From Sandaracinus sp. (GTDB lineage: Bacteria > Myxococcota_A > Polyangia > Polyangiales > Houyiibacteriaceae): a stretch of DNA of 64,000 nt. The notes under the pieces are model-generated. The model did no database searches, had not been told where the DNA came from, and saw only the letters and a list, made by a program, of their open reading frames with translations. Location of the stretch: the NCBI GenBank assembly GCA_002699025.1, contig PABA01000008.1, forward strand, positions 1 through 64,000, written 5' to 3'. Within the stretch, counting starts at the first letter, position 1. Each line of letters begins with the position of its first letter. The position numbers and the translations under genes are program-made. Below, in pieces: positions 8,085 to 16,715 of this stretch.

Positions 8085-9266
8085 CTACGAATCGGCGGTG
8101 GCGTGAGCGCGGACGCGCGGGCACTCGGGATCGGGACGCCAGGGGTCGCCCGCGAGGCCGGCCACGATGCGGCAGCCCCCGCGGCAGACCCGGCGCACCG
8201 GGCAGCTCGCGCAGGGCTCCGGGGCGGCCGCCGCGTGCTCCCGAAAGCGCTCGAGGCTCGGATCCTCGGCCCAGCTCCCCGCGCCGAAGGAGGCGCCCGG
8301 CGCGTCGCGCCAGAAGGAGCAGGGCGCCGTCCGCCCGTGGGCGTCGACGGTCATGAGCGAGCGGCCGGCCTCGCAGCCCATCACGCCGAAGGCCTGCAGC
8401 GCCTCGAGCCCGACCTCCGGATCGGCGGCCAGGAAGGGGACCATGGCGCAGTCGACACGGAGCGCGAAGGGGTGGCGCGCGCTCAGCCGCCGGAGCGCCC
8501 CGGGGAGCGCCTCGACCTGAGCGGGCGTGAGCCTCCGGGCCAGGTAGTCGAGGGAGCCCCGGCCGCTCGGCTTGAAGCGGAGCAGCTGGAGCTCGACCGC
8601 GCCGAGCGCCTCGGCGCCTTCGCCGATGGCCTCGAGCTGCCCGACGTTCTCGCGCGTGAGCACCGTGTTCAGCCCGACCGGCACCCCCGCCGCCTGGAGG
8701 TGCCGCACGGCGCGCTCGGCCTGGGGCGCGCCCCGGTAGCCCCGGACGGCCTCGTAGACCTCCGCCGGCCCGTCCCAGCTCACGTTCACCTGCGCCAGGC
8801 CCGCGAGCGCCCGCGCCCGCGCCGCGTCCACGCCCAGGCCGCTCGTCGTCAGGGTCGGGGTCAGGCCACGCGCCCGGGCGTGGGCGACGAGCGCCGGGAG
8901 GTCCTCCCGGAGCGCCCCCTCGCCGCCCCCGAAGGCCACGGAGAACGCGCCCAGGTCGGCGAGCGCGTCGAGGCGCGCCTTCAGCTCGTCGAGCGTGGGC
9001 GCGTGCCCATCCGGTCGCGCGTCCGCGTAGCAGCCAGAGCAGCCGGCCGGGCAGCGCTCGGTCACGGCGAGGTGCACCTCCGTGGGCCCCTCGAGGACGC
9101 TCACGTCGAGACCGGGGGAGGGCGCCTCCCAGAGCGCGCCGCCCTCGGCGCCGAGCTTCCGCGCGAGGGCCCGGTCCACGCTCACGAGAGCCGGCGGCTC
9201 GTCGGTGGCCACGATGGCGCCGAAGCGCTCGGCCCGCAGGCGTCGGATGCGCACGCCCCCGAGCAT
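8085..9266 (-). CDS. Radical SAM/SPASM domain protein
   Basis: A 393-residue protein (ATG at 9266) with the radical SAM cluster motif CPAGCSGC (Cys72, 76, 79). A C-terminal SPASM-type cysteine set follows: Cys316, then CASC at 352-355, CRGGC at 361-365, and Cys382. The SPASM domain holds extra iron-sulfur clusters and is typical of maturases of peptides or proteins. The first 60 residues may be a small substrate-recognition domain. A longer start (GTG at 9362) is possible. No short precursor-peptide gene with a convincing core was found beside it. It is divergent from a lipoprotein gene across a 161-base gap. Confidence 0.85.
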   Translation of the reverse strand: MLGGVRIRRLRAERFGAIVATDEPPALVSVDRALARKLGAEGGALWEAPSPGLDVSVLEGPTEVHLAVTERCPAGCSGCYADARPDGHAPTLDELKARLDALADLGAFSVAFGGGEGALREDLPALVAHARARGLTPTLTTSGLGVDAARARALAGLAQVNVSWDGPAEVYEAVRGYRGAPQAERAVRHLQAAGVPVGLNTVLTRENVGQLEAIGEGAEALGAVELQLLRFKPSGRGSLDYLARRLTPAQVEALPGALRRLSARHPFALRVDCAMVPFLAADPEVGLEALQAFGVMGCEAGRSLMTVDAHGRTAPCSFWRDAPGASFGAGSWAEDPSLERFREHAAAAPEPCASCPVRRVCRGGCRIVAGLAGDPWRPDPECPRVRAHATADS

Positions 9267-9427
9267 ACTCGGGAGAGCCGGTCCGTCGATCGCCCGCCCG
9301 GGCTCCGCCGCGAGGCCGCGCTCGTTCCTCCGCGCGTCGGGTCCGGGGAAGGGCGCGAACACCCTCGCGGCGAGAGCGAGCGGACGAGGGATAGACCCTC
9401 CGCGCGTGCCGGCCGTCCAAGCCCCCC

Positions 9428-9976
9428 ATGCCCCGCATCGCCCGCTTCCTGCTCACCGCCGCCCTCGTCGCCTGCGGCGGCTCGAACCCCGCCCCCGAAG
9501 CCCAGGCCACCGCCCCCGCCGAGCCCACGGCGACCGATCCCACGGCCACCGAGCCCGCACCCGCCGAGCCCGCCGCGACCCGCACGCTGGAAGGAGGCCT
9601 CGGGACCCTCGCCGTCGCCGCGGTCGACGCGCCGCGCTTCTTCGGCGCCCACGGCCACTTCGAGCCCGACGGATTCTTCACCCCCACGGACGCCGAGCTC
9701 GAGGCGACGCTCCGCGCGCTCGGCCCGGCCCTCGCCGCGCTCCCCCGCGCCGCCGGCCCCGCCGACGCCGACCGCTACTACCGCCACCTCGTCGGCGTCG
9801 AGCGCGCCGGCCGCCGGCAGCTCTTCGTCTTCGGCTTCTGCGACGGGTCCGTCCGCCCCGGCCCCCGCTGGACCGAGCCCTTCTCCATCGACGACGGCGG
9901 CGACTGCTACTTCGAGGGCTTCTACGATCTGGACGAGAACGCCTTCCGCGACCTCGCCTTCCACGGCGAAGCCTGA
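9428..9976 (+). CDS. Predicted lipoprotein, unknown
   Basis: A 182-residue protein with a lipoprotein signal (AALVAC, Cys16), a Pro/Ala/Thr/Glu-rich linker to about residue 55, and a globular C-terminal part with an acidic segment (FDLDEN-like YDLDENAF) and three Cys residues in the mature domain. No family recognised. It faces away from the radical SAM gene; a shared control region is possible but a functional link is only a guess. Confidence 0.6.
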   Translation: MPRIARFLLTAALVACGGSNPAPEAQATAPAEPTATDPTATEPAPAEPAATRTLEGGLGTLAVAAVDAPRFFGAHGHFEPDGFFTPTDAELEATLRALGPALAALPRAAGPADADRYYRHLVGVERAGRRQLFVFGFCDGSVRPGPRWTEPFSIDDGGDCYFEGFYDLDENAFRDLAFHGEA

Positions 9977-10026
9977 CCCTCGCGCGAATCCACACGGCGA
10001 GCGCTGGAGCCCCGACGGGCGCGTAG

Positions 10027-10032
10027 TAGGGT
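10027..10032 (+). promoter_or_regulatory. -10-like TAGGGT seven bases before the start codon
   Basis: TAGTAGGGT followed by seven bases and the ATG at 10040. The spacing fits a leaderless transcript. A weak CTGGAG about 17 bases upstream could be the -35 box. The same arrangement occurs before several other genes in the window. Confidence 0.45.
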
Positions 10033-10039
10033 CGCCCGC

Positions 10040-12670
10040 ATGGCCGACGTTCCCATCCCCCGCGTCCCCCTCGTGGGCCGCGGCCCCGAGCTCCGCGAGC
10101 TGGACGAGGCGCTCGGGCGCGCCCTCGCCGACAAGCAGCCGCAGTTCGTCACCCTCATCGGGAGCCCCGGCGTCGGCAAGACGCGCCTGCTCCACGAGTT
10201 CCTCCAGCGCGTCCGCGATCGCGAGCGCCGCATCCGCGCCTACCGCGGCACCTGCCGCCCGAACGCGCCCGCCTACGGCGTCGTCCAGCGCCTCCTGCGG
10301 GCCCGCTTCGGCATCATCGAGGGCGCCGAGCCGACCCAGGTCCGCCAGCGCCTCGCGGAGGCCGCCGAGGAGGTCCTCGGCGACGATCGCACGGCCGAGT
10401 TCGTCCACTTCCTCGGCGCCTTCCTCGACCTGCCCTTCGAGGACTCGCCCTTCACCCGCGCCGTGAGCGACGACCCGCAGCAGTCCGCCCGCGTGAGCCA
10501 GGCCGTGCTCCGGCGCTTCTTCGAGCTCGACGCCCAGCGCCAGCCCCTCGTGCTCACCTTCGAGGATCTCCACTACGCCCAGGACGACTCCCTCGACCTC
10601 GTCCAGTACCTCATGGGCGCCCTCCGCGGCGCGCCCATCCTCGTCGTCTGCGTCTCCCGCCCGGAGCTCCTCGCCCGCCGCGCCGACTGGGGCGAGGGCC
10701 TCCCGCAGCACCAGCGCGTCGAGCTCAGCCCCCTCGGCCCCGACGACGCCGCCACCCTCATGCTCAAGCTCCTCGAGCCGGCCGGGGACGTCCCCGACGA
10801 GGTCGTCGACGCCGCCGTCGACGTGGCCGGCGGCACCCCCTACCTGCTCGAGCAGATGGTCCGCGCCTTCTTCGAGGGCGGCACGATCACCGCCGAGGCC
10901 GACGGCTCCTGGGCCGTGCACCCCGAGCGCCTCGAGGACGCGCAGCTCCCGCTCACCGTCGAGGACGCGATCAGCGCCCGCATCAGCTCGCTGGCTCCCG
11001 CCGAGCGCGAGCTCCTCGAGAAGGCGTCCACCATGGGCGGGGTCTTCTGGCTCGGCGCCCTGGTCGCCCTCTCGCGCATCGACGCCGACGCGCCCGACCT
11101 CTGGGGCGGCCACGAGAGCCAGCTCGCCTACTACCGGGAGGCCCTCGAGAGCCTCGCCGAGCGCGACTACGTGCTCCCCATGCCGGACTCGTCGATCCCC
11201 GGCGAGCCCGAGTTCGCCTTCAAGCACAACCTCGAGCGGGAGACGCTCCACCGGCTCACCCATCGGCACCGCATGCGCCGCTACCACCGGGTCGTCGCCG
11301 AGTGGCTCGAGCTGAAGCTGCCGAGCCGCGGCGAGGAGCAGCTCGAGCTCCTCGCCCAGCACTACGACGAGGCGGGCCTCAGCGAGCAGGCCGCGCGCGC
11401 GTACCTCGACGCCGGTGACCGCGCCCGGTCGCGCTACGCGAACGGGAAGGCCGCCGAGTACTACCGGCGCGGCCTCGAGCTCCTCGGCGAGGGGGACATC
11501 CGGCGGCGCCTCGAGGGGCTCCACCACTACGGCGACGTGCTCCAGCTCGCCGGCGAGAACGAGGGCGCGAAGGTCGCCTTCCGCGAGATGCTCGAGATCG
11601 CCTTCCGCCTCGACCAGAAGGCCAAGGGCGGAGTGGCGCACAACCGGCTCGGCCGGCTCTACCGGAGCATCGGGCAGCTCGACGAGGCCATGCGGCACCT
11701 CGGCACGGGCCAGGCGCTCTTCGAGGCGGCCGGCGACGCGCGCGGCGTGGCCTCGAGCATCGACGACATCGGCAAGGTCCACTGGATGCGCGGCAACTAC
11801 GAGGCGGCCGAGCGCTTCCTCCAGCGCGCCCTCGAGCAGCGGCAGGCCCTCGGCGATCGGCGCTCCATCGCCCTCAGCCACAACAACCTCGGCCTCGTCT
11901 ACCAGGACAGCGGGCGCTTCACCGAAGCGAAGGAGGCCTTCCAGGAGGCGCTCCACCTCCGCCGGGAGATCGGCGACCGGCCGGGCATCGCGCAGACGCT
12001 GAACAACCTCGGCACGATCCACCAGGACGACGGGGATCACGCGCGGGCCGTGGAGGTCTACGAGGCGGCCCTCGAGGAGGCGCGGGCGGTCGGCGATCGC
12101 ATGCGCCAGGCGGTGATCCTGACGAACCTCGGCGAGTCGCACTACCGCATGGACCGGCCGACCGAGGCCATCGAGACCCTGAAGAGCGCCGAGGAGATCG
12201 GCGCCACGCTCGGCGACCGCATCCTCGAGGGGGAGATCCTCCGCGGCCTCGCCAAGGCGCACATGCTCATCCACGACTTCGGCGTCGCCCGCGACTACGT
12301 GGCGCGCTCCATCGAGCTCTTCGAGCAGGCGCGCGGCAAGCCCTTCCTCGGCGTGGCGCTGCGCACGCTCGGCGAGATCGCGGCGGCGGCGGGCTGGGGC
12401 GGCGAGGACCACGCGCAGGCGAAGGAGGCCTTCCGGCGGTCCATCGCGCTCTTCGAGGAGCTCGGCAACGAGATCGAGCTCGCCTCGAGCCTCGAGGCCT
12501 ACGCGGGCTTCCTGGAGAAGGCGAGCGACGGCGACTCGGTGGTGGCGCACGAGGCGATGCAGCTCCGGGGGCGCGCGGACGCGATCCGGCAGCGCCTGCG
12601 GGCGTCGGAGAGCTACGACCTCGAGCCCCTCGAGGGCGAGAAGACCGACCCGGGCATCGAGGCGGGGTAG
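10040..12670 (+). CDS. AAA-type ATPase with C-terminal TPR array
   Basis: An 876-residue cytoplasmic protein. Residues about 8-260 form an AAA_16-type ATPase with Walker A GSPGVGKT (41-48) and Walker B LVLTFEDLH (170-178). A helical middle section follows, and from about residue 400 to the end a long TPR array with repeated AHNRLGRLY, SHNNLGLVYQ and TLNNLGTIHQ type helices. This layout is common in the effector half of myxobacterial kinases and guanylate cyclases and in MalT-like regulators, but here no kinase, cyclase or HTH domain is attached. It probably works as a signalling scaffold or partner-regulated ATPase. It is monocistronic by position. Confidence 0.8.
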   Translation: MADVPIPRVPLVGRGPELRELDEALGRALADKQPQFVTLIGSPGVGKTRLLHEFLQRVRDRERRIRAYRGTCRPNAPAYGVVQRLLRARFGIIEGAEPTQVRQRLAEAAEEVLGDDRTAEFVHFLGAFLDLPFEDSPFTRAVSDDPQQSARVSQAVLRRFFELDAQRQPLVLTFEDLHYAQDDSLDLVQYLMGALRGAPILVVCVSRPELLARRADWGEGLPQHQRVELSPLGPDDAATLMLKLLEPAGDVPDEVVDAAVDVAGGTPYLLEQMVRAFFEGGTITAEADGSWAVHPERLEDAQLPLTVEDAISARISSLAPAERELLEKASTMGGVFWLGALVALSRIDADAPDLWGGHESQLAYYREALESLAERDYVLPMPDSSIPGEPEFAFKHNLERETLHRLTHRHRMRRYHRVVAEWLELKLPSRGEEQLELLAQHYDEAGLSEQAARAYLDAGDRARSRYANGKAAEYYRRGLELLGEGDIRRRLEGLHHYGDVLQLAGENEGAKVAFREMLEIAFRLDQKAKGGVAHNRLGRLYRSIGQLDEAMRHLGTGQALFEAAGDARGVASSIDDIGKVHWMRGNYEAAERFLQRALEQRQALGDRRSIALSHNNLGLVYQDSGRFTEAKEAFQEALHLRREIGDRPGIAQTLNNLGTIHQDDGDHARAVEVYEAALEEARAVGDRMRQAVILTNLGESHYRMDRPTEAIETLKSAEEIGATLGDRILEGEILRGLAKAHMLIHDFGVARDYVARSIELFEQARGKPFLGVALRTLGEIAAAAGWGGEDHAQAKEAFRRSIALFEELGNEIELASSLEAYAGFLEKASDGDSVVAHEAMQLRGRADAIRQRLRASESYDLEPLEGEKTDPGIEAG

Positions 12671-12829
12671 GGCGGCGGCGCCCGGCCCGTGCGCTCCACC
12701 GCCATGTCGAGCGCGAGGGGAGGGGGCGACATGGGCTGGTGCTGCCCTCGGGGCGGCTGACGGCTTCGCGATGCGTGCTCCCGCCTCGGTGGGGGTGGCG
12801 AACGGCGCCGCACGCGTCATCCTGGGCCC

Positions 12830-14155
12830 GTGGCCCCGCCCGCTCTCACGCCCGACCTGATCCCGCCCCCCGTCGTGGAGGTCTGTGCGCGCCTGCGCGA
12901 GAAGGGCCACCGCGCCTGGGTCGTGGGCGGCTGCGTCCGCGACCTGCTCATGGGGCGCCCGGTCAGCGACTGGGACATCTGCACGAGCGCCAAGCCGAAG
13001 CAGACCCAGCGCGCCTTCCGCAAGGTCATCCCGACCGGCATCCAGCACGGCACGGTCACCGTCCTCTGGAAGGGCGAGGGCTACGAGGTGACGACCCTCC
13101 GCGGCGAAGGCGAGTACACGGACGGCCGCCGCCCGGACGAGGTCTTCTTCGTCGACGACATCCGCGAGGACCTCGCCCGCCGCGACTTCACGGTCAACGC
13201 CATCGCCTACGACCCCATCGCGGATCGGCTCGAGGATCCCTTCGAGGGCATGGCCGACCTCGAGGCCGGGAAGATCCGCGCCGTGGGCGTCGCCGCCGAG
13301 CGCTTCGCCGAGGACGGCCTGCGCATCCTCCGCGGCGCCCGCTTCGTCGCCACGCTCGGCTTCGAGCTCGAGGCGGACACCCGCGCAGCGTTCTTCGGCG
13401 CGCTCGACACCTACGCCAAGGTCAGCGCCGAGCGCATCCGCGAGGAGTGGGTGAAGACCATGAAGGCGCGCGCCCCCTCGGCCGCGTTCCGGATCATGCG
13501 CGAGACCGGCATCCTCGAGCGCACCTGCCCGCTGCTCCTCGCCACGGCCGACGCCCCGGTCGGCGCCCGGAGCGCCTGGGAGGTGAGCCTCGACGCCCTC
13601 GACGCCAGCCGCCCGCCCCCGGAGGAGCGCCTCGCCGCGCTCCTGCACGCCGTGGGCCGGCCGCGCGCCGACGAGGGCACCTTCGCGCGCGCCGGCGCGG
13701 ACCTGCTCGAAGGCTGGCTCCGCGAGCTCCGCTTCAGCAACGACGAGCGCAAGCTCATCACGCACCTCATCCGCCTCCACCGCGTCGACGGCGCCGCGGG
13801 GTGGAGCGACGCCGAGGTGCGCCGCTTCCTCCAGCGCGCCGGGCGCGAGCGCGTCCACGCCGTCCTCCGCCTGGCCCGCGCCGTCCGCCAGGCCGAGGCC
13901 GGGGACGTCGCCGAGATCGACCACCTCAAGGCGCGCGTCGAGGCCGCGCTCCTCGAGCAGGTGCCGCTCACCGTCGGGGAGCTGGCCGTGAACGGGAAGG
14001 ACGCCATGGACGCCCTCGGGGGCGGCGGGCGCGCCGTGGGCGAGCTGCTCCGGGAGCTCCTCGATCGGGTCGTCGACGACCCGGCCCTGAACGAGCGGGA
14101 GCCGCTCCTCGCGCTCCTCCACGAGCTCGCCGCCGCCCGGAAGGAGGCCTCGTGA
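12830..14155 (+). CDS. cca: CCA tRNA nucleotidyltransferase
   Basis: A 441-residue class II nucleotidyltransferase. It carries GGCVRD (33-38), the metal-binding DWD (Asp47, Asp49), RRDFTVNA (117-124) and an ERFAEDGLRILRGARF helix, all typical of the CCA-adding enzyme/poly(A) polymerase head and neck. It adds or repairs the CCA end of tRNA in the cytoplasm. The related poly(A) polymerase I has the same head, so that remains the alternative. The GTG start is the first that keeps the whole head domain. The next gene starts inside its stop codon (GTGA). Confidence 0.88.
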   Translation: MAPPALTPDLIPPPVVEVCARLREKGHRAWVVGGCVRDLLMGRPVSDWDICTSAKPKQTQRAFRKVIPTGIQHGTVTVLWKGEGYEVTTLRGEGEYTDGRRPDEVFFVDDIREDLARRDFTVNAIAYDPIADRLEDPFEGMADLEAGKIRAVGVAAERFAEDGLRILRGARFVATLGFELEADTRAAFFGALDTYAKVSAERIREEWVKTMKARAPSAAFRIMRETGILERTCPLLLATADAPVGARSAWEVSLDALDASRPPPEERLAALLHAVGRPRADEGTFARAGADLLEGWLRELRFSNDERKLITHLIRLHRVDGAAGWSDAEVRRFLQRAGRERVHAVLRLARAVRQAEAGDVAEIDHLKARVEAALLEQVPLTVGELAVNGKDAMDALGGGGRAVGELLRELLDRVVDDPALNEREPLLALLHELAAARKEAS

Positions 14156-14877
14156 GCTTCGTCGATCTCCACAGCCACTACCTGCCCGGGATCGACGACG
14201 GCGTGCGCCGCCTCGAAGACGGCGTGGCGCTCGTGCGCGGCCTCAAGGGGATCGGCTTCGACACGGTCATGGCCACGCCGCACATCCGCACGGCCATGTT
14301 CCCGAACCGGAAGGGCGGCGTGGAGGAGGCGCATGCGGCCTTCCGCGAAGCCGTCGCGGGCGAGGAGGGGCTCCCCGAGCTCGGCCTCGGCGCCGAGCAC
14401 TTCTTCGACGACGTCTTCTGGGGCCTCTTCCAGGCCGGCGAGGCCGTGCCGTACCCGGGAGGCAAGGCGGCCCTCGTCGAGCTCCCGCCCGAGCGCCTCC
14501 CGCTCCGCCTCGAGCACTGCTTCTTCGAGATGCGCGTCAAGGGGGTCCGCCCCGTGCTCGCCCACCCCGAGCGCTACCGCCCCTTCTTCAAGCGCACGGA
14601 CGACCTCGACCCGCTCCTCGACGCGGGCGCCCTGCCGCTCCTCGATCTCATGAGCCTCGTGGGCCGCTACGGCCGCCGCCCGCGCAAGGCCGCCGAGCGC
14701 ATGCTCGAGGAGGGCGTCTACTACGCCGCCTGCAGCGACGCGCACAAGCCCGAGGACGTGGAGCTGGTCCGCGACGCCATCGCGAAGCTCCGCAAGCGGG
14801 TCGGCGACGAGGAGGCCGAGGAGCTGCTCGGGGAGAACCCGCGGCGGATCCTGGCGGGAACGGCCGAGTTCGAGTAG
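14152..14877 (+). CDS. PHP-domain phosphatase, CpsB/CapC-like
   Basis: A 241-residue PHP-family metal hydrolase. The N-terminal metal motif is DLHSHYLPGIDDG, followed by ATPHIR, ELPPERLPL, VLAHPERY and SDAHKPED; together these match the CpsB/YwqE manganese-dependent tyrosine phosphatases. These enzymes remove phosphate from tyrosine kinases that control polysaccharide chain length. No tyrosine kinase or capsule gene is next to it; it sits between cca and a flippase-like gene, overlapping the former by four bases. Confidence 0.85.
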   Translation: MSFVDLHSHYLPGIDDGVRRLEDGVALVRGLKGIGFDTVMATPHIRTAMFPNRKGGVEEAHAAFREAVAGEEGLPELGLGAEHFFDDVFWGLFQAGEAVPYPGGKAALVELPPERLPLRLEHCFFEMRVKGVRPVLAHPERYRPFFKRTDDLDPLLDAGALPLLDLMSLVGRYGRRPRKAAERMLEEGVYYAACSDAHKPEDVELVRDAIAKLRKRVGDEEAEELLGENPRRILAGTAEFE

Positions 14878-14892
14878 ACGGCACCCGATCCC

Positions 14893-16068
14893 TTGGCTTC
14901 TTCTTCCGATGAGACGACGGCCCCCGCCGGGGAGGCGGAGGAGGAGGGCCCGGTCACGGAGGCGCTCCGCGAGCGCGTCGAGCAGGGCCCGCCGGCGAGC
15001 CTCGCCCGGCGCGTCCTGCCGAAGCTGGTCCTGAGCCTCTTCCTCGGCGCGCTCTTCGCGTGGCTGGTGGCGCGCGGCGGCGTCCCGCTGATCCCGCCCG
15101 GCGAGGCCTTCGGGCGCGTCGTCTGGTGGACCGTCCCGGCCTACGTGGGCGCGCTCCTCTTCACGCACTTCGTGCGGGCGAGCCGCTGGCGCTTCCTCAT
15201 CGCGCCGGTGAAGGAGCTCTCGCTCCGCGAGGTGATCGCCCTCAACTGGATCGGCTTCTTCGCGATCTTCGCGCTGCCCCTCCGCCTGGGGGAGATGGCC
15301 CGGCCGGCGCTGACGAAGCTCCGCCAGGGCATCCCCGTCTCCGTCGGCTTCGGGACCATCGCCGTCGAGCGGGTCGTCGACGGTCTGGTGACCAGCCTCT
15401 GCGTGGCCTGGGCCCTCTTCGCCATCCCGATGATGGAGACGGACGACCCGATCGCGAAGGCGCTGCCCTTCTACGGCTACCTCGCGCTGACGGTCTTCGG
15501 GAGCGCCTTCGTGGCCCTCGGCGTCTTCCTCTGGCAGCGCGCCTGGGCCGTGCGCATGACCGAGAAGGTCTTCGGCATCCTCTCGAAGCGCCTCGGCACG
15601 CTCCTCGCGGAGAAGGTCGACGGGGTCGCCGAGGGCATCCGCTCGCTCGGCAGCGCCAAGCTCACGCTCGGCTTCCTCTTCGAGACCATGATCTACTGGC
15701 TCTCGAACGCCGCCGGCATGTGGCTCCTCGCCTGGGGCTCGGGCATCCCCATGGACTTCGGCCACGGCATCGCCGTCATGGGCATCCTGGCCATCGGCAT
15801 CCTCCTGCCGACCGGGCCCGGCCTCTTCGGCAACTTCCAGCTCGCGATCTCCACGGCGCTGAAGCTCTACTTCGCCGAGGCCCTCGTCGGCACCCAGGGC
15901 GCCGTCTACATCTTCCTGCTCTACGTGACGCAGAGCGTGATCATCGTGCTCGCGGGCGTGATCCCGCTCTACGCGATGAACCTCGGCCTCGGCGACCTCC
16001 TCGGCACCAAGCAGCTGAAGGAGGGCCTGAGCCAGCCGCCCCCCGCGATGGGCGACGAGGCCCGGTAG
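14893..16068 (+). CDS. LPG synthase/AglD-type flippase-like membrane protein
   Basis: A 391-residue integral membrane protein with about eight to nine helices. The family signature ALPLRLGEMARP follows the third helix, and ERVVDGL lies further on, as in the lysylphosphatidylglycerol synthetase membrane-region (UPF0104) family. Related proteins flip or modify lipids or lipid-linked sugars. The start is a TTG at 14893, 15 bases after the phosphatase; no better in-frame start keeps the charged cytoplasmic N-terminus. Coupling with a CpsB-like phosphatase hints at envelope polysaccharide or lipid work. Confidence 0.75.
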   Translation: MASSSDETTAPAGEAEEEGPVTEALRERVEQGPPASLARRVLPKLVLSLFLGALFAWLVARGGVPLIPPGEAFGRVVWWTVPAYVGALLFTHFVRASRWRFLIAPVKELSLREVIALNWIGFFAIFALPLRLGEMARPALTKLRQGIPVSVGFGTIAVERVVDGLVTSLCVAWALFAIPMMETDDPIAKALPFYGYLALTVFGSAFVALGVFLWQRAWAVRMTEKVFGILSKRLGTLLAEKVDGVAEGIRSLGSAKLTLGFLFETMIYWLSNAAGMWLLAWGSGIPMDFGHGIAVMGILAIGILLPTGPGLFGNFQLAISTALKLYFAEALVGTQGAVYIFLLYVTQSVIIVLAGVIPLYAMNLGLGDLLGTKQLKEGLSQPPPAMGDEAR

Positions 16069-16113
16069 GGCAGCGGCGGGGCCCGACAGGCAGCGGCCGG
16101 GCCCGTCGAAAAG

Positions 16114-16141
16114 TGGACCGGCGCGGCGGCCTGGATACGGT
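16114..16141 (+). promoter_or_regulatory. Promoter with TGGACC and TACGGT boxes
   Basis: TGGACC at 16114-16119, a 16-base spacer, TACGGT at 16136-16141, then six bases to the ATG at 16148. This predicts a nearly leaderless message for the small secreted protein. Confidence 0.45.
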
Positions 16142-16147
16142 CGAGCC

Positions 16148-16594
16148 ATGCGCCGCCTCCTCGTCCTCGCCCTTTTGCTGCTCTTCGCGCGGCCCGCCGG
16201 GGTCGACGCGCGCCGCAGCGAGACCGAGCCCTACCGCTACGAGCAGGTCTGGGGCTCGGTGATCCGCCTCCTCCGCGCCGACTACGGCTTCCCGGTGCGC
16301 GATCGGGACCGGGACGTCGGCTACGTGCTCTTCGACTACGTCGACCGGGGCCGGAGCCACCCGGGCAACGTGCAGCTCGTGCGCGTGCGCGAGGGCCGCC
16401 AGGAGAAGGTCCGCGTCACGCTGAACATCCCGGCCATGCCGAGCTACATCGAGGGGATGGTGCTCGAGCGGCTCTCCCGGAAGCTCCGGGCCGAGTTCGG
16501 CGAGCCCCTCCCGCCGCCCCCCGAGGAGGCCCCCGTCGAGGAGCCCGAGGAGGACGAGGACGAGGGCGAGGGCGCCGCGGACGACGAGAGCTGA
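16148..16594 (+). CDS. Small secreted protein, unknown
   Basis: A 148-residue protein with a clear signal peptide (LLVLALLLLFARPAGVDA, cleaved near residue 22), a globular part of about 90 residues (YEQVWGSVIRLLRADYGFPV, VGYVLFDYV) and a Pro/Glu/Asp-rich tail. The pattern of a short periplasmic alpha/beta domain that compares a residual state (RDRDVGYVLFDY) recalls small periplasmic DUFs, but no named family is certain. It has its own promoter-like element and is followed by aspartate kinase in the same direction. Confidence 0.6.
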   Translation: MRRLLVLALLLLFARPAGVDARRSETEPYRYEQVWGSVIRLLRADYGFPVRDRDRDVGYVLFDYVDRGRSHPGNVQLVRVREGRQEKVRVTLNIPAMPSYIEGMVLERLSRKLRAEFGEPLPPPPEEAPVEEPEEDEDEGEGAADDES

Positions 16595-16678
16595 GCGCGC
16601 GACCAGGACGGATCGCCCCGCGGCGGGCGCTCGCCTTTCGAGTCACGCGGTCGACACGCGCCGAAGGCGAATTTCGTG

Positions 16679-16706
16679 TTGCAACGCCGGCCAGCGGCGT
16701 AATGAT
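16679..16706 (+). promoter_or_regulatory. Candidate promoter of the aspartate kinase gene
   Basis: TTGCAA at 16679-16684, a 16-base spacer, AATGAT at 16701-16706, then nine bases to the GTG at 16716. It is one of the few AT-rich spots in this gap. If used, the message has almost no leader. Confidence 0.35.
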
Positions 16707-16715
16707 CCCGCCCCC

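Noticed and set aside
9182-14122. A 1646-residue open frame on the minus strand
   Set aside because: It runs antisense to the radical SAM upstream region, the ATPase-TPR gene and cca. The translation is Leu/Glu/Ala/Val low-complexity without domains, as expected from third-position GC bias.
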